Notes under the pieces: model-generated
Database searches by the model: none
What the model was told of the DNA's origin: nothing
What the model saw: only the letters and a program-made list of their open reading frames with translations
DNA from: Candidatus Bathyarchaeota archaeon ex4484_205
GTDB lineage: Archaea; Thermoproteota; EX4484-205
Reading direction: 5' to 3'
Assembly: GCA_002255045.1 (NCBI GenBank)
Contig: NJEE01000008.1
Coordinates: 1 to 34,489, forward strand
Length of the DNA: 34,489 nt
Translations under genes and position numbers: made by a program
Shown: positions 7,973 to 18,190 of the stretch, piece after piece
How the letters are laid out: each line of letters opens with the position of its first letter
Numbering within the stretch: the first letter of the stretch is position 1

Positions 7973-10471
7973 TTACATGAAATCCACAAGCCTTCTAATC
8001 CTTTTCTCTTCTATCTCAATACCCAAAGGCTCAAGAACTTGCTGGAAGGTAGTTTTAAGTATAGTTAAATATTTATCTGCATCTATCTCCTCAGGTCTCG
8101 CCAACTCGATAGGTTTTACCCCATTACCATCTACTGTCTTTACATAGGATATTATCTCTCCCTCTTTAACCTCCCTGCCGATTTGCTGTAGCATCTTCGC
8201 AGCCTTAACGTGCTGAGGTAATGTGGTGTAATCCTCGATCTTCTTGCTCATCATTACATTAAAGGCCAATTCCTCAATCTTTATTTCCTTTTTCTTAATT
8301 TTCTCCACGACTTCTCTTATATAATTCCTTATTTCCTCCTTGGCATGTTCGAACTCCTCCTCACTCTTCACTTCTGAAAGGATTTTGAGTAATTCAAAGA
8401 AAGCCTTCTTAACAAATAGTGGTGTTGAGCTTTTCTTTCCTACAAGTCCTTTTACATCTGGCGTCCCATCCCTAAATACCCCCAGATAATTCTTCTTCCT
8501 CTCGCTTAATACAACATATCTATACTCTTTATCCACAGTAAGGTCAATACCATACTTATTGGATACCCAACTGCTTAATTCTTTTATCTGCTCTTCACTT
8601 GGATTCTTGAGGAAGACTGAATCTGTATCCCCATATATAACCTTCACTCCGAGTTCGCTGGCCCGTTCTATTACTTCCGTGAGAAGCCTCCTTCCTATCA
8701 TAGTTACACTCTCAGCCATAGGTGGACAGTAGAGTGTGAATGCCTCGGAACCCATTACTCCATAGCTTGCATTTAGAAATACCTTTATAGCTCTCTGGTT
8801 TACATTGTAAAATATTCTCTCTTCATCAGATAAATCTTTACGTTTAGATAAAGGACGGTACAGATTAACTCTAAGATCCCTAAGAGAGCCTATTAACATG
8901 CTCGCCATCCCTTTTCTTTTTCTGCAAATCCAATGCGGTGTACCTGGAACTTTATTCTCTTTACATTCTTCATGTGGACATCTTACAGTCTCATAACTCA
9001 AATTAAATTGCATTATCACGCTTGGATATAGAGATGCAAAATCCATAACAATTACATTAAAATGTATTCCGGGGACTGGCTCAAGTACCATGGCTCCCAT
9101 ATATTTTTTACCCTTAATAACTCCCTTTGTATAAGTTCCACCTTTTACACGGGTTATATCTTCAGGTCTGGGAATCAAATAATTCCTCCTTCTATGCTCA
9201 TAGTAAAAGAGGCTCCTTATCCAAGCTGACACCGAATGCCTTGCAACTTGCTCAATAGGCATTCTACTTATTCGTGTGAAGAGGAGTAGGAGTTTGAGAA
9301 GTAAATTATTGTGAACTGTAGATAATTTACAGGTAATCTCTGCATCTCTAAAGCAGTATTCCGCAAGTTTCTGATCACTTAGTTCTCCTATCGATGTTTC
9401 CTCGTCTATCTCCTTTTTACCCAGTCCCACTATGGCCCTTCCTACTGCATCTAATGTTACCTCCTTATAGGAATTACCATAAGCATATGTCTGAACAGAC
9501 TTATTGAAGAGGAACCGATAAAGATCTATATGTATTCCATCCTTTAAGTCAGCTGTGTCCTCCCCTAATCGTATATTTATTTCATCTTTTGAGAACCCCA
9601 ACTTGAGCGCTCTGTGATATAGATAATTTAAATCAAATGAATCTCCATTAAATGTGAGTACAAGCGGATATCTTTTCATCTCCTCAAACGCTTCCCTCAG
9701 GAGATCACTCTCACTCCTATAGTATTTCACCTCTACTTCTTCATCATCGAAATATAACTTGAAATCTTCCCTCTCCCTCCTCTCTAGGAGAAAAATTTTA
9801 CTTTCTCCTTTTTTCGAGCTGCAGAAGGCAATTGCTATAACTGGCTGCGATGCCTCCCTTGGGTCTGGAACCCTATTTATTTTCTCTGTAACGACCTCTA
9901 TATCCACCGCTACCCTTTTAATATCTGGAGTAGGTTGCATCAGCTGTCTTATCCACTGATATAGATATTCTTGATACTCTCCTCCTCTCTTTTTCCCAAG
10001 TTTATCTATAATCTGTCTCACCTCTCTTGGTATCTCATAATCAACTCTCCTCAGTTCACCATCCTCTATCTTGTAAAACACTCCTGGCTCGAATCCAGTA
10101 TCATATATGTAGCTCAGAACGTATGTAATTCTTGATTCCCATGTTTCTCCAATTATTTCTCTGAGAGACGTCCTTCTTCCTCCTATAGATCTTGGGTCTT
10201 TAGCTATTATCTTCCTCATTTTCACTTTTCTGTCATGTAATAAATCATACTTCTCGACTTCTTCCACTCCCAAGAAACCAGGATGTTTCATTATTCTTTC
10301 ATCATTTAAGATTTCCTCCGAAGACTTATTTGTAAGACAGTATGGCTTATGTCCCGTATAGTCATCTATCCTTACTACTTCATTTTTCTCCACATCTAGG
10401 AGTTTTAAAACTGCCTTCCCTTTACCTCCATCATACTCTACAGAAAGTAATAGAAATTCCTTTCCATTCAT
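7973..10471 (-). CDS. polB: family B DNA polymerase
   Basis: Exo motifs AVDIEVV, NGDSFDLNYL, YCFRDAEIT; Pol motifs MDFASLYPSVI, KVFLNASYGVMG, IYGDTDSVF, KKNYLGV. Confidence 0.95.
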   Translation of the reverse strand: MNGKEFLLLSVEYDGGKGKAVLKLLDVEKNEVVRIDDYTGHKPYCLTNKSSEEILNDERIMKHPGFLGVEEVEKYDLLHDRKVKMRKIIAKDPRSIGGRRTSLREIIGETWESRITYVLSYIYDTGFEPGVFYKIEDGELRRVDYEIPREVRQIIDKLGKKRGGEYQEYLYQWIRQLMQPTPDIKRVAVDIEVVTEKINRVPDPREASQPVIAIAFCSSKKGESKIFLLERREREDFKLYFDDEEVEVKYYRSESDLLREAFEEMKRYPLVLTFNGDSFDLNYLYHRALKLGFSKDEINIRLGEDTADLKDGIHIDLYRFLFNKSVQTYAYGNSYKEVTLDAVGRAIVGLGKKEIDEETSIGELSDQKLAEYCFRDAEITCKLSTVHNNLLLKLLLLFTRISRMPIEQVARHSVSAWIRSLFYYEHRRRNYLIPRPEDITRVKGGTYTKGVIKGKKYMGAMVLEPVPGIHFNVIVMDFASLYPSVIMQFNLSYETVRCPHEECKENKVPGTPHWICRKRKGMASMLIGSLRDLRVNLYRPLSKRKDLSDEERIFYNVNQRAIKVFLNASYGVMGSEAFTLYCPPMAESVTMIGRRLLTEVIERASELGVKVIYGDTDSVFLKNPSEEQIKELSSWVSNKYGIDLTVDKEYRYVVLSERKKNYLGVFRDGTPDVKGLVGKKSSTPLFVKKAFFELLKILSEVKSEEEFEHAKEEIRNYIREVVEKIKKKEIKIEELAFNVMMSKKIEDYTTLPQHVKAAKMLQQIGREVKEGEIISYVKTVDGNGVKPIELARPEEIDADKYLTILKTTFQQVLEPLGIEIEEKRIRRLVDFM

Positions 10472-10538
10472 CTGAAGTTAATTTACTTAACACCTCAATA
10501 AAGATTTATTCATCATAAAGAATTCCTGTTAATATAAC

Positions 10539-10838
10539 TTGCCGAAGAAGCATAGACCTCGGTATGTCTTGTTAAAGACACCTATGTCCAGTGAGAATGT
10601 AAATAAGCTCATCAGCGAACTCAGAGAAAATGGTCTGAAAATAAAGCTAATAGGAAGATCCGGTACGTACCTTCTGCTTAAAACATCCCACTTACATCTA
10701 GAGAAAGTGAAGAAACATCTCCTTCTTAAATCTCCTTCAGAAACCTTACGCATTCTATGCGTTTCAGGTACGATAAAAACATTAAGGGAGAAGTATCCCT
10801 CCCTGCCTCTTTGGAAAAAGGGAAAATACGACTTCTAA
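10539..10838 (+). CDS. rnp2: Pop5-like RNase P protein component 2 (divergent, short)
   Basis: N-terminal RPRYVLLK and C-terminal RILCVSGTIKTLREKY match the Pop5 pattern; it lies directly upstream of psmA as in other archaeal superoperons. TTG start. Confidence 0.6.
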   Translation: MPKKHRPRYVLLKTPMSSENVNKLISELRENGLKIKLIGRSGTYLLLKTSHLHLEKVKKHLLLKSPSETLRILCVSGTIKTLREKYPSLPLWKKGKYDF

Positions 10839-10890
10839 ACACCTTTAGTAGAAAGATTTAATTCCCTACGCCAACTCACATAATTAAAGA

Positions 10891-11598
10891 ATGTTCCCAA
10901 CTGGAGGGTATGATAGGGCAATCACGGTCTTTTCTCCGGAGGGTAGAATATTTCAGGTGGAGTATGCGAAGCAGATGGTTAATCAAAGTCCATCTGCAGT
11001 AGGTGTAGCGACGCAGGACGGTATAATACTGGCAGGTGTGGAGCGACGTCTCAATGGCCTTCAAGATGTCTCCTTCAGTCAGAAGCTCTTTCCACTTGAT
11101 GAACATATAGGTTCCGTAGTCTCAGGTTTTAGCTCTGATGCCAGAATCCTGATCGACACAGCCAGAGAATATGCACAAATAAATCGATTAATATATGATG
11201 AGCCAATTGATATCGCATATCTTGTTAAAAGACTCAGTCTATTGATGCAACAATACACTCAACATGCAGGCCTAAGGCCCTTCGGTGTCTCCCTAATCAT
11301 AGGAGGTGTGGATGCAACTGGTCCTACCCTTTACCAAATTGACCCAAGTGGTATATATATCAAGTACTTTGCTACTGCAATAGGTGTGGGAAGCAGCGAT
11401 GGTATCAATTTCTTGAGGAAGAAATATGGTAGGAAACTTTCCCTCGAAGAGGGAATTAAACTAGCATTGGATGCTCTTAAGGCCTGTATAAAGGATGAAT
11501 TTGACATATCTCGCATACGAATGGCTCAAATAAAAGTCTCTTCCAAAAAATATGAGGAGCTTCCTCTAGAAACTATTAAAAATATTTATGGAGGCTGA
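10891..11598 (+). CDS. psmA: 20S proteasome alpha subunit
   Basis: GGYDRAITVFSPEGRIFQVEYA signature and SGFSSDARILID. Confidence 0.95.
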   Translation: MFPTGGYDRAITVFSPEGRIFQVEYAKQMVNQSPSAVGVATQDGIILAGVERRLNGLQDVSFSQKLFPLDEHIGSVVSGFSSDARILIDTAREYAQINRLIYDEPIDIAYLVKRLSLLMQQYTQHAGLRPFGVSLIIGGVDATGPTLYQIDPSGIYIKYFATAIGVGSSDGINFLRKKYGRKLSLEEGIKLALDALKACIKDEFDISRIRMAQIKVSSKKYEELPLETIKNIYGG

Positions 11599-11601
11599 TT
11601 T

Positions 11602-12291
11602 ATGCCTGCCCGATACACTGTTGCCAGAATAACCCTAGATGGGCATCATTTTGAGATAATAGTCAATCCAGAGTTAGCTTTGAAATACAAACTTGGCGAA
11701 AATGTCTCCATCCAGAAGATGTTAATGTCCGATCTCGTGTTTACAGATGCGAAGAAAGGTCTTAAAGCCTCCTCCTCTCTTCTTAAAAAATACTTCAAAA
11801 CAGAGGACGTCCTCAAAATAGCTGAAAGAATTTTGAAATATGGGGAGATCCAAATAACCACAGAGCAACGGAGACGCCTAATAAAGGAGAAGAGGAGAGC
11901 AATAGTTGCCCTTATCTCTGCTCATTGTATTGATCCACGAACAGGAGTTAAAGTCCCTTCCACAAGGGTAGAGCAAGCCCTCAATCAAGCGAGAGTGTCG
12001 ATAGATCCCTTCAAATCTGCAGAGGATCAAGTAAAGGAGATTATAAAACAGGTGCAAAGGGTTCTTCCTCTTAAATTTGAGTATAGTGAGTTTGAATTGC
12101 TCGTTCCACCTAGCATAATTGAGCCTGTTAAACATCTTGTTCATTCTTATGGAGATATGCTCGCCGAAAAAAATCTTCCAGATGGACGGCTCTCCCTTAG
12201 GGTTGCGCTTCCCTCCCTCGCACGTTCCTCCTTTCTTCAAAAGCTTAGGAAAGAATTCAGTCACAGGGTCGAAGAACATCTCATTAAATAA
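11602..12291 (+). CDS. SBDS/Sdo1 ribosome maturation protein
   Basis: YTVARITLDGHHFEIIVNPELALKYKLG...DLVFTDAKKGLKAS...QITTEQRR...CIDPRTGVKVPSTRVEQAL. Confidence 0.92.
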   Translation: MPARYTVARITLDGHHFEIIVNPELALKYKLGENVSIQKMLMSDLVFTDAKKGLKASSSLLKKYFKTEDVLKIAERILKYGEIQITTEQRRRLIKEKRRAIVALISAHCIDPRTGVKVPSTRVEQALNQARVSIDPFKSAEDQVKEIIKQVQRVLPLKFEYSEFELLVPPSIIEPVKHLVHSYGDMLAEKNLPDGRLSLRVALPSLARSSFLQKLRKEFSHRVEEHLIK

Positions 12292-12337
12292 ATAGAGTCT
12301 TTATTAACATCCTCCTTCCTTATCTATTCTAATTCAA

Positions 12338-13021
12338 ATGACCAATCGTATTGTACTACCTGGAGATGTTGTTGCAGAAGGACGTTTCAGAATAGGTGAA
12401 AATGTGTATAGACTGGGTAATAAAATTATAGCCTCTAGAGTGGGATTAGCGAGAATTGAGAAGGGTGTAGTATCTGTAATTGCTCTTCACTCATTCTATA
12501 TGCCCCAGAAAGGAGATACTGTGATTGGTATAATCGAAGACATTGGTATTACCAACTGGTCTGTGGATATTAACTCTCCCTATGTTGCTGTTCTACCGGC
12601 CACATCTATATTTAAACGAAATTTCGACCCTGTAAAACATGACTTGAAGTCGGAATTGGATATAGGTGATGTAATTATTGCGGAGATACTGCAGTTCGAT
12701 AGGACAATCGATCCAATCCTAGGTTTTAAATCAAGAGAGCACGGTAAGGTCAAAGATGGGCTGGTTGTAGAAATGACTCCCTCTAAGATTCCTCGTCTTA
12801 TAGGTAGAAAAGCTTCAATGTTAAATATGATTCAGAAAAAGACTGGTTGTAAGCTCTTCATAGGCCAGAATGGGAGAGTTCTTATACATTCTCAAGATAA
12901 AGCCATGATCGATTTAGTTGTAAAAGTTATAAGGAGGATTGAGCGTGAGGCACATGTATCAGGCTTGACGGATAGGATCAGCAAAATGTTGGATGAAGGA
13001 ATGGAGAGGAGAACAAAATGA
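12338..13021 (+). CDS. rrp4: exosome complex RNA-binding protein Rrp4
   Basis: PGDVVAEG, S1-like segment, KH motif [15 protein letters not shown]; directly upstream of rrp41. Confidence 0.92.
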   Translation: MTNRIVLPGDVVAEGRFRIGENVYRLGNKIIASRVGLARIEKGVVSVIALHSFYMPQKGDTVIGIIEDIGITNWSVDINSPYVAVLPATSIFKRNFDPVKHDLKSELDIGDVIIAEILQFDRTIDPILGFKSREHGKVKDGLVVEMTPSKIPRLIGRKASMLNMIQKKTGCKLFIGQNGRVLIHSQDKAMIDLVVKVIRRIEREAHVSGLTDRISKMLDEGMERRTK

Positions 13022-13746
13022 CTGAATCTGAAGTAAGACTCATTGATGAGAAAGGTTTAAGAGTTGATGGTAGACGTCCAGATGAATTGAGACCAATAAC
13101 TTTCAAGATAGGCGTTCTGGAGAATGCAAACGGTTCCGCCTACATCGAACAGGGTAAATGTAAGATTATCGCTGCAGTATATGGGCCGCATGAAGTACAT
13201 CCTCGCCACCTTTCAATGCCTCATAGAGCCGTACTTCGTTGCAGATATCATATGGCTCCCTTTTCCGTGCCTGATAGAAGGAAGTCTCCTGCTCCCACAA
13301 GACGCGAAATAGAGCTTTCAAAAGTTATTAGGGAAGCCCTGGAGCCCATCATCTTCACCGAGCTATATCCCAGGACAGCAATAGATATCTTTATAGAGGT
13401 GCTTCAGGCTGATGGTGGTACTCGCTGTGCGGGCCTTACAGTCGCTTCACTCGCTCTAGCAGATGCTGGCATACCTCTGAGAGGGCTAGTTGCTGCATGT
13501 GCGGCCGGTAAAGTTGATGGTAAAATAGTTCTTGATTTAAATGATGTTGAAGATAAGGAGGGGGAGGCTGACTTACCTGTTGCATATATACCTGCCCTCA
13601 ACAAGATCCTTCTACTCCAAATGGATGGAATTCTCTCTGCAAATGAATTTAAGGAAGCAATAAATCTGGCACTTGAAGGGTGCAAACGTATTCATTCTCT
13701 TCAAGTGGAAGCTTTAAGAAACAGATACATATCTATGGAGGGATAG
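13018..13746 (+). CDS. rrp41: exosome complex exonuclease Rrp41
   Basis: [14 protein letters not shown], RNase PH fold, [24 protein letters not shown]. Confidence 0.94.
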   Translation: MTESEVRLIDEKGLRVDGRRPDELRPITFKIGVLENANGSAYIEQGKCKIIAAVYGPHEVHPRHLSMPHRAVLRCRYHMAPFSVPDRRKSPAPTRREIELSKVIREALEPIIFTELYPRTAIDIFIEVLQADGGTRCAGLTVASLALADAGIPLRGLVAACAAGKVDGKIVLDLNDVEDKEGEADLPVAYIPALNKILLLQMDGILSANEFKEAINLALEGCKRIHSLQVEALRNRYISMEG

Positions 13747-13749
13747 GTT

Positions 13750-14577
13750 ATGTCGGTTACTCCTCAACGCTCAGTAATTTCAAGAATTTTAATGGAAGAT
13801 ATCAAAAGGCTTGCGGAGCAGGGAAAAAGAGTGGATGGAAGGTCCTTCAAGGAATACCGTCCTATAAATGTAATAACAGATTATGCGAAGAAAGCCGACG
13901 GTTCTGCACTCGTGGAGCTCGGCACCACAAAAGTCTTAGTGGGTGTAAAGATACAAGTTGGCACTCCATTCTCTGATACCCCAGACAAAGGTATACTTAC
14001 TGTAAATGCAGAGTTTCTTCCTTTGGCCTCTGAATCCTTTGAACCCGGCCCTCCCAACGAGGATGCAATCTCCTTGGCACGATATGTAGATAGAGGTCTA
14101 AGGGAATCTGATGCCCTCGACTTCTCTTCTCTTGTAATCTCCCCTGGTGAATGGGTGTATATGGTGATGGTGGACGTATATGTCTTGGATCATGGGGGGA
14201 ATCTAATAGATGCGTCAACCTTGGCGGCACTTTCTGCACTTGCAACTACCAAACTTCCTATATATGAGTTAACAGATAATGGTGTGGAGAAGACGGATGA
14301 AACACGACCTCTTCGCCTCACTCACAAGCCTCTGTCAATAACATTTGCAGTCTTGGGAGATAATCTTCTCTTAGATCCCAATATAAATGAAGAGAATGCA
14401 ATCGGCACCCTTCTCTCCTATACTATATTTAATAATGAGCATATCTGTGCATGTCAGAAATTTGGCCCTAACCCCCTCTCTCTAGACATGATATTAGAAG
14501 GATTTGAAACTGCATGTGAAAAATATAAAACCCTCTTAGACCTTCTCTATAGGGAGGGTATATTAAATGGTGAGTAA
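13750..14577 (+). CDS. rrp42: exosome complex component Rrp42
   Basis: KRVDGRSFKEYRPI, GTTKVLVGVK, EFLPLASESFEPGPP, YVLDHGGNLIDA. Confidence 0.94.
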   Translation: MSVTPQRSVISRILMEDIKRLAEQGKRVDGRSFKEYRPINVITDYAKKADGSALVELGTTKVLVGVKIQVGTPFSDTPDKGILTVNAEFLPLASESFEPGPPNEDAISLARYVDRGLRESDALDFSSLVISPGEWVYMVMVDVYVLDHGGNLIDASTLAALSALATTKLPIYELTDNGVEKTDETRPLRLTHKPLSITFAVLGDNLLLDPNINEENAIGTLLSYTIFNNEHICACQKFGPNPLSLDMILEGFETACEKYKTLLDLLYREGILNGE

Positions 14578-14833
14578 AAAAAGACAGAAACATCCTGGTG
14601 CTGCATTAGGCGTAAAGTACGGATTCACAGTGAGAGATAGATATGCACGTCTCCTCGCCCTAAAGAAGTCCCGTCACAGATGTCCAAGGTGCGAAACCGG
14701 TATCCTTCGACCCATGAGTGTGGGTGTATGGTCTTGTACGAAATGTGGTTTCACGATGGCTGGTGGTGCGTACCAACCCATCACTAAAGTAGGACAAGCA
14801 GCTTTAAGGTCTGTTACTACCATCAAACAATGA
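14567..14833 (+). CDS. rpl37ae: 50S ribosomal protein L37Ae
   Basis: Zinc ribbon CPRCETG...WSCTKCGFTMAGGAYQP. Confidence 0.9.
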   Translation: MVSKKRQKHPGAALGVKYGFTVRDRYARLLALKKSRHRCPRCETGILRPMSVGVWSCTKCGFTMAGGAYQPITKVGQAALRSVTTIKQ

Positions 14834-15084
14834 ATGATGAGAGTGGATATAAACACGCTATCACTCTCACAATCCCAACAAGAATAGGTAATTTAATATC
14901 ATACTCTCTTTCCCCGGAATTCCGGGAAGATTTACCCGGATGGTCTGTCCATATGTCTTTCTCCCCTCATCTTCTAACAATCTCCATCTCAGCAGCATCC
15001 TTAGGAAGGCTTGAGGCTGCCTATAATTCCATACTTCACTGGTTGAGTATGTTATTAGAGCTGTATTCTTATCTTAAAACATAG
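14830..15084 (+). CDS. pcc1: KEOPS complex subunit Pcc1
   Basis: Small CTAG/Pcc1-like protein (LTISISAASLGRLEAAYNSILHWLSML) overlapping rpl37ae by ATGA. Confidence 0.72.
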   Translation: MNDESGYKHAITLTIPTRIGNLISYSLSPEFREDLPGWSVHMSFSPHLLTISISAASLGRLEAAYNSILHWLSMLLELYSYLKT

Positions 15085-15129
15085 ATAAGTTTAATTTTAG
15101 CTGGGGTGATTAAAAGGTAGTGTAAGAGA

Positions 15130-15462
15130 ATGTCTCTTCCGCCTCAGCTGCAAGATAAGATAGCCACTCTTCAAAGGTTGCAACAGAACTTGGAAACCCT
15201 TATGTTACAGAGACAACAGCTTGAAATAGAGCTTCGCAGTACTGAATCCGCTCTTTCTGCATTAGAGGATTATCCCAAAGAATCTCCGGTATTTCGTATC
15301 GTTGGGAGGATCATGGTGAAGGTAGATGTAGAAAAAATTAAAGAAGAGCTCGGCGATAGACGGGAAGTTCTTAAGCTGAGAATAAATAGCATTTCAAAAC
15401 AGGAGTCTAAGATTAGAGAAAAGATAGAGGCAATACAGAATGAAATAAGAGGGAAGGCGTAG
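15130..15462 (+). CDS. pfdB: prefoldin beta subunit
   Basis: Coiled coil LQDKIATLQRLQQNLETLMLQRQQLE with YKIVG-like VFRIVGRIMVKVD. Confidence 0.88.
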   Translation: MSLPPQLQDKIATLQRLQQNLETLMLQRQQLEIELRSTESALSALEDYPKESPVFRIVGRIMVKVDVEKIKEELGDRREVLKLRINSISKQESKIREKIEAIQNEIRGKA

Positions 15463-15478
15463 AATATATTCAGAGGGA

Positions 15479-16486
15479 ATGAAGACCTTATCTTCTCCCG
15501 AAGAGTTCATAGAAAGACTTGAGAAATATAGGGACTTTCAAATCATTATCCTGGTACATATAAATTCCGATCCTGACTCCACAGCCTCAGCTTTTGGCCT
15601 CCAAGAGCTATTAAAGAAACTAGCCTTTAAAGACGTGAAAATACTCGCCCCCGAAGGTCTATCTGAATTAAGTAAACGTATCATGTGTCACTTTAATTTG
15701 GATTTGAGTGACAAATTTGATGCTAACAAGAAGAATACCCTATATATAGCTGTCGATTTCTCGAGTTCCAATATGATCGGCTCTTCTTATCGCCATCTAC
15801 TCTCTCAACCATTGTTTATAGTAGATCATCATTCCCCTCCAGGAGATCTCACAGAGGTTTGCGAAGCATGCTTCATTCGGGAAGCTAGCTCTACAGTAGA
15901 GCTTATAACAGATTTATTTGAAGTACTAGATATTGCTCCCTCATCAGATATTGCTTCTATCCTCTTAATTGGGTTAGCAGTAGAGACAAGTAAATTCACC
16001 AGACTAGACTCCTCTGTATTAAATACGTTATGTAGATTACATTCCTGGGGTGCAGATGCCAAGCTGGTATCCAAACTTATGGATGTGAAAATGAGCTTTG
16101 ATGAGCGAATGGCAAGATTGAAATCAGCTCAAAGAATGGTGCTAAAAAGAGTATATAGTAAACTTCTTGCATTCTCGTATGTAGGCTCATACCACTCCTC
16201 TGCTGCTAGAGCGATTCAGAGACTCGGAGCCGACCTTGTAGCAGTAGCTACAGAAAGTAATGGCGAAGTTAAAGTCACCTTCCGTAGTACAGAGGAGTTT
16301 TACGAATCAACCAGGATAGATATCGGTGTGGATATATGTGCTCCGCTTGCAAAGCTCTTAAGGGGGAATGGGGGAGGCCATCATACTGCTGGAGGTGTGT
16401 CGTCTTCACTTCCCCTCGAAGATACTCTCAAGATTATCGAATACTTTGTAGTTGCACTTGTCTCACGAAGACTTGGGAAGAAGTAG
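15479..16486 (+). CDS. DHH family phosphoesterase
   Basis: HINSDPDSTASAFGL, VDHHSP and DHHA1 GGGHHTAGG. Confidence 0.87.
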   Translation: MKTLSSPEEFIERLEKYRDFQIIILVHINSDPDSTASAFGLQELLKKLAFKDVKILAPEGLSELSKRIMCHFNLDLSDKFDANKKNTLYIAVDFSSSNMIGSSYRHLLSQPLFIVDHHSPPGDLTEVCEACFIREASSTVELITDLFEVLDIAPSSDIASILLIGLAVETSKFTRLDSSVLNTLCRLHSWGADAKLVSKLMDVKMSFDERMARLKSAQRMVLKRVYSKLLAFSYVGSYHSSAARAIQRLGADLVAVATESNGEVKVTFRSTEEFYESTRIDIGVDICAPLAKLLRGNGGGHHTAGGVSSSLPLEDTLKIIEYFVVALVSRRLGKK

Positions 16487-16521
16487 AGTTATTAGTAGGT
16501 CCCTCTTTCTCAATTGAGTGT

Positions 16522-17373
16522 ATGCTGGCTCTAGCTTTCAACGACTTCAGCTTCAAATATGCTGGCTCTACTAGATTCGCCTTAAAAGATGTTAGCTTTA
16601 AAGTAAGTACAGGCGAATTTATCCTATTAACCGGTCCCTCTGGCTGTGGAAAGTCCACGATATGTAGGGCTGCTCTAGGGCTAATCCCGCAAAGTTATCC
16701 CGGAGATTATGAAGGTGAAATTAGGATATTCGGCTTAGATCCTAAATCTACTCCCATATCTCTAATTGCCCAAAAGGCAGGGTTGGTTTTTCAAGATCCT
16801 GATAACCAACTTTTTACACTAAGTGTGGAGAGAGATATAGCCTTTGGGCCTGAGAATCTAGGATTACCTAAATTTGAAATAGTTCAACGTGTAGACTGGG
16901 CTCTACATGTAGTAGAGATAACACATCTGAGAAACAAAGCTCCCTTCGAGCTCAGTGGAGGCCAGAAACAGCGTGTCGCTATAGCTAGCATCCTCGCAAT
17001 GCGCCCATCTCTATTAATACTCGATGAACCTACTTCTTTTCTTGACCCTCTTTCTGCTTATAAATTCCTAAACTTCATAAGCCTTCTACGCCATAAGCTG
17101 AAGATCTCTATCTTAATGATAGAACATCGTCTAGATTATCTAGCTCCACTAGTAGATCGAGTTATACTTATGTCTGAAGGTCAAATTCTGCTTGATGGTT
17201 CTCCTATAGAGGTTTTCAGCAGTCCCGTGCTGGAAAGAATAGGTATTTCTCCCCCCATCCATATAGCTATTTTTGAAAGGCTCTCAGATTTAGGTTACTA
17301 CAATGGTGTTCCTCCTCTTGACATTCCTTATGCGATTGAGTTATTAAAATCTCTGGTGGTAAAGAATGTCTAA
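16522..17373 (+). CDS. ECF transporter ATPase (CbiO/EcfA-like)
   Basis: Walker A GPSGCGKST, LSGGQKQR, LLILDEPTSFLD, EHR. ATG at 16522; the track extension to 16336 overlaps the DHH gene. Confidence 0.88.
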   Translation: MLALAFNDFSFKYAGSTRFALKDVSFKVSTGEFILLTGPSGCGKSTICRAALGLIPQSYPGDYEGEIRIFGLDPKSTPISLIAQKAGLVFQDPDNQLFTLSVERDIAFGPENLGLPKFEIVQRVDWALHVVEITHLRNKAPFELSGGQKQRVAIASILAMRPSLLILDEPTSFLDPLSAYKFLNFISLLRHKLKISILMIEHRLDYLAPLVDRVILMSEGQILLDGSPIEVFSSPVLERIGISPPIHIAIFERLSDLGYYNGVPPLDIPYAIELLKSLVVKNV

Positions 17374-18190
17374 ACCCTTGGTGAAGATTGAAAATTTATA
17401 CTATAAATATCCCACCTCTGAGGATTTTGTTCTACGTAATATATCCTTAGAGATATATCGTGGTGAATGTGTAGGTATCTTGGGTGAGAATGGTGCGGGA
17501 AAGACCACGCTTATAAAACATTTAAATGGCCTCCTAAAGCCTACAAGTGGTTCGGTTGAAATCGATGGTATTGATACCCGAGACGTTTCTGTAGCATCTC
17601 TATCTAGAAAAGTAGGAATTGTCTTTCAGCGTTCAGACATGCAGTTCTTCTCCGAAACAGTGGAGGCCGAGATAACTTTTGCCCTCAAAAATTTTGGTTT
17701 TAATGAGAATCTTATCCGAGAAAAGGTGAATTGGGCTCTTGAGATATCTCGACTTAAGAGATACCGCCATTCATCTCCCTTCTTGTTGAGTGGAGGTGAA
17801 AAGAAACGTCTAGCTATAGTGTCTGTCCTTGCCTGGGATCCGGAGTTAGTAGTGATAGATGAACCGACCATAGGTCAAGATTACTTCCATAAAACTCAAA
17901 TTATGAATCTGATTAGAAATGAGGTGTATAAGGGTAGAAGCTTTGTTATCGTTTCACATGATATGGACTTCATTGCTTCCCTTGTAGACCGAGTAATAAT
18001 TCTCTCAAAGGGTGAAGTTATCGCTGAGGGTCCAACTAGAGCTATTCTCTCCGATCTCTCGCTCCTGGAGAAGGCGTCTCTTATGCCTCCTCTTTCTCTG
18101 CGTCTATCCTTATCGCTTGGAGAGAAGATTGTGCATCCTCTCACTGTCGACGAATTCGTGAAATTCATTATTGGAGGTCTCGAGAGATGA
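17366..18190 (+). CDS. ECF transporter ATPase (CbiO/EcfA'-like)
   Basis: GENGAGKTTLIKHLNGLLKP, LSGGEKKR, VVIDEPTIG, VSHD. Confidence 0.9.
   Translation: MSKPLVKIENLYYKYPTSEDFVLRNISLEIYRGECVGILGENGAGKTTLIKHLNGLLKPTSGSVEIDGIDTRDVSVASLSRKVGIVFQRSDMQFFSETVEAEITFALKNFGFNENLIREKVNWALEISRLKRYRHSSPFLLSGGEKKRLAIVSVLAWDPELVVIDEPTIGQDYFHKTQIMNLIRNEVYKGRSFVIVSHDMDFIASLVDRVIILSKGEVIAEGPTRAILSDLSLLEKASLMPPLSLRLSLSLGEKIVHPLTVDEFVKFIIGGLER

Noticed and set aside
16336-16521. 62-codon extension of the first ECF ATPase
   Set aside because: Overlaps the DHH gene in another frame; the ATPase domain begins at ATG 16522.
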